Below are positions 63,578 through 64,000 of a stretch of 64,000 nt of DNA, in pieces. Below the pieces are notes generated by a model, which worked only from the letters and a program-made list of their open reading frames with translations, was not told where the DNA came from and did not search any database. Numbering within the stretch: position 1 is the stretch's first letter; the number at the start of each line of letters is the position of its first letter. Source of the DNA: Mycteria americana (taxonomy: Eukaryota; Chordata; Aves; Ciconiiformes; Ciconiidae); NCBI RefSeq assembly GCF_035582795.1, contig NC_134373.1, positions 13,042,001-13,106,000 of the forward strand. The letters are read 5' to 3'. The translations under genes and the position numbers were made by a program.

Positions 63578-63697
63578 TGTTTTCTTTGATAATACAGAGG
63601 TGAAATAAGTTTCCTTTTAAGTATTTTACCTTTACTCTTGATTTCCTTTCTCCTCCCTTGAGTCATTATTTCCTGCATAATGTTTTCTTTGATAATA
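63578..63697. repeat. 17-bp direct repeat pair
   Basis: tgttttctttgataata occurs at 63578-63594 and 63681-63697, 103 bp apart. The sequence between is not obviously duplicated, so it is either a diverged local duplication or chance in AT-rich DNA. Confidence 0.7.
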
Positions 63698-63780
63698 TGC
63701 CATGGAACATTGAGTAAGGACAAAATGGTAAGTTAGGAAGGTAATCAAATTATGGAGAGGTGTCCAATAAGAATCCTTTC

Positions 63781-63803
63781 TTTTTTTTTTTTTTTTTTTT
63801 TTT
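63781..63803. repeat. Poly-T tract (T23)
   Basis: Twenty-three uninterrupted T bases. No AATAAA-type signal lies at the matching minus-strand position just before it, so it is not read as a retrocopy tail. The length is likely unstable. Confidence 0.97.
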
Positions 63804-64000
63804 GAGGTATTACATCTCATGTGGTCAAATGTGATAGATGTGGTATTGTTTGGAAAGAACAAACCTTTACAACATCCAATAAAACTTTTTTTTTTTAAAT
63901 TTTACATATGGTATATAGCTGTCTTAGTTATCTGCTTTTTTACTTTACAATGATGCAAAACAAAAACTTTTGACTTCAATATTTTGCTTGTGTTCCTTTG
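63804..64000. other. AT-rich right edge
   Basis: An aataaaac phrase near 63878 is followed by a T run. Nothing further recognised. Confidence 0.5.

Noticed and set aside
63781..63870. T23 as the tail of a minus-strand retrocopy
   Set aside because: No polyadenylation signal at the expected distance and no flanking duplication found.

Overview
This looks like a window of bird nuclear genome that is almost entirely non-coding. The bird assignment is an inference from three things. There is one recognisable solitary LTR of a widespread avian ERVL-type family at about 25.75-26.31 kb. Other repeats are very sparse: a handful of old MIR-like SINE pieces, weak CR1-like scraps and old amniote repeats containing 'tcaatggg'-type motifs. 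A single sharp CpG island lies in otherwise AT-rich DNA. No bacterial-style gene organisation, CRISPR array, rRNA or tRNA was recognised. I could not identify any protein-coding exon with confidence, so no CDS is called.

Layout. 1-43.9 kb: intergenic or intronic sequence with a 46-bp tandem duplication at the left edge, old SINE/LINE fragments, the ERVL-type solo LTR, a (CA)n microsatellite at 34.5 kb, short inverted repeats and several POU/octamer-like sites. 43.9-44.8 kb: a CpG island, the only obvious promoter. It carries GC boxes, a strong plus-strand splice donor (CAG|GTAAGG, exon end 44367), a C-rich tract able to form a G-quadruplex just inside the intron, and no ATG on either strand for about 900 bp. 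The simplest reading is a noncoding first exon of a plus-strand gene whose coding exons lie downstream, probably beyond the window. A minus-strand donor (44034) in the same island, and a CpG-raised stop-free segment with a good minus-strand donor at 42.95-43.14 kb, allow a divergent minus-strand transcript, but this is unproven. 44.8-64 kb: presumed first intron of the plus-strand gene, with A-rich and A/C-rich tracts, an exact 41-bp tandem duplication at 53.85 kb, an AATAAA-plus-A16 tail that might end a retrocopy, and a T23 tract near the right edge.

No new multi-gene system is visible. The items most worth checking are the CpG-island promoter and its possible bidirectionality, the candidate minus-strand exon, an exact POU-dimer MORE palindrome at 21391, a tandem pair of exact octamers at 10911-10937, and the solo LTR. 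All gene-structure statements are inferences from sequence signals; no alignment or expression data were available.
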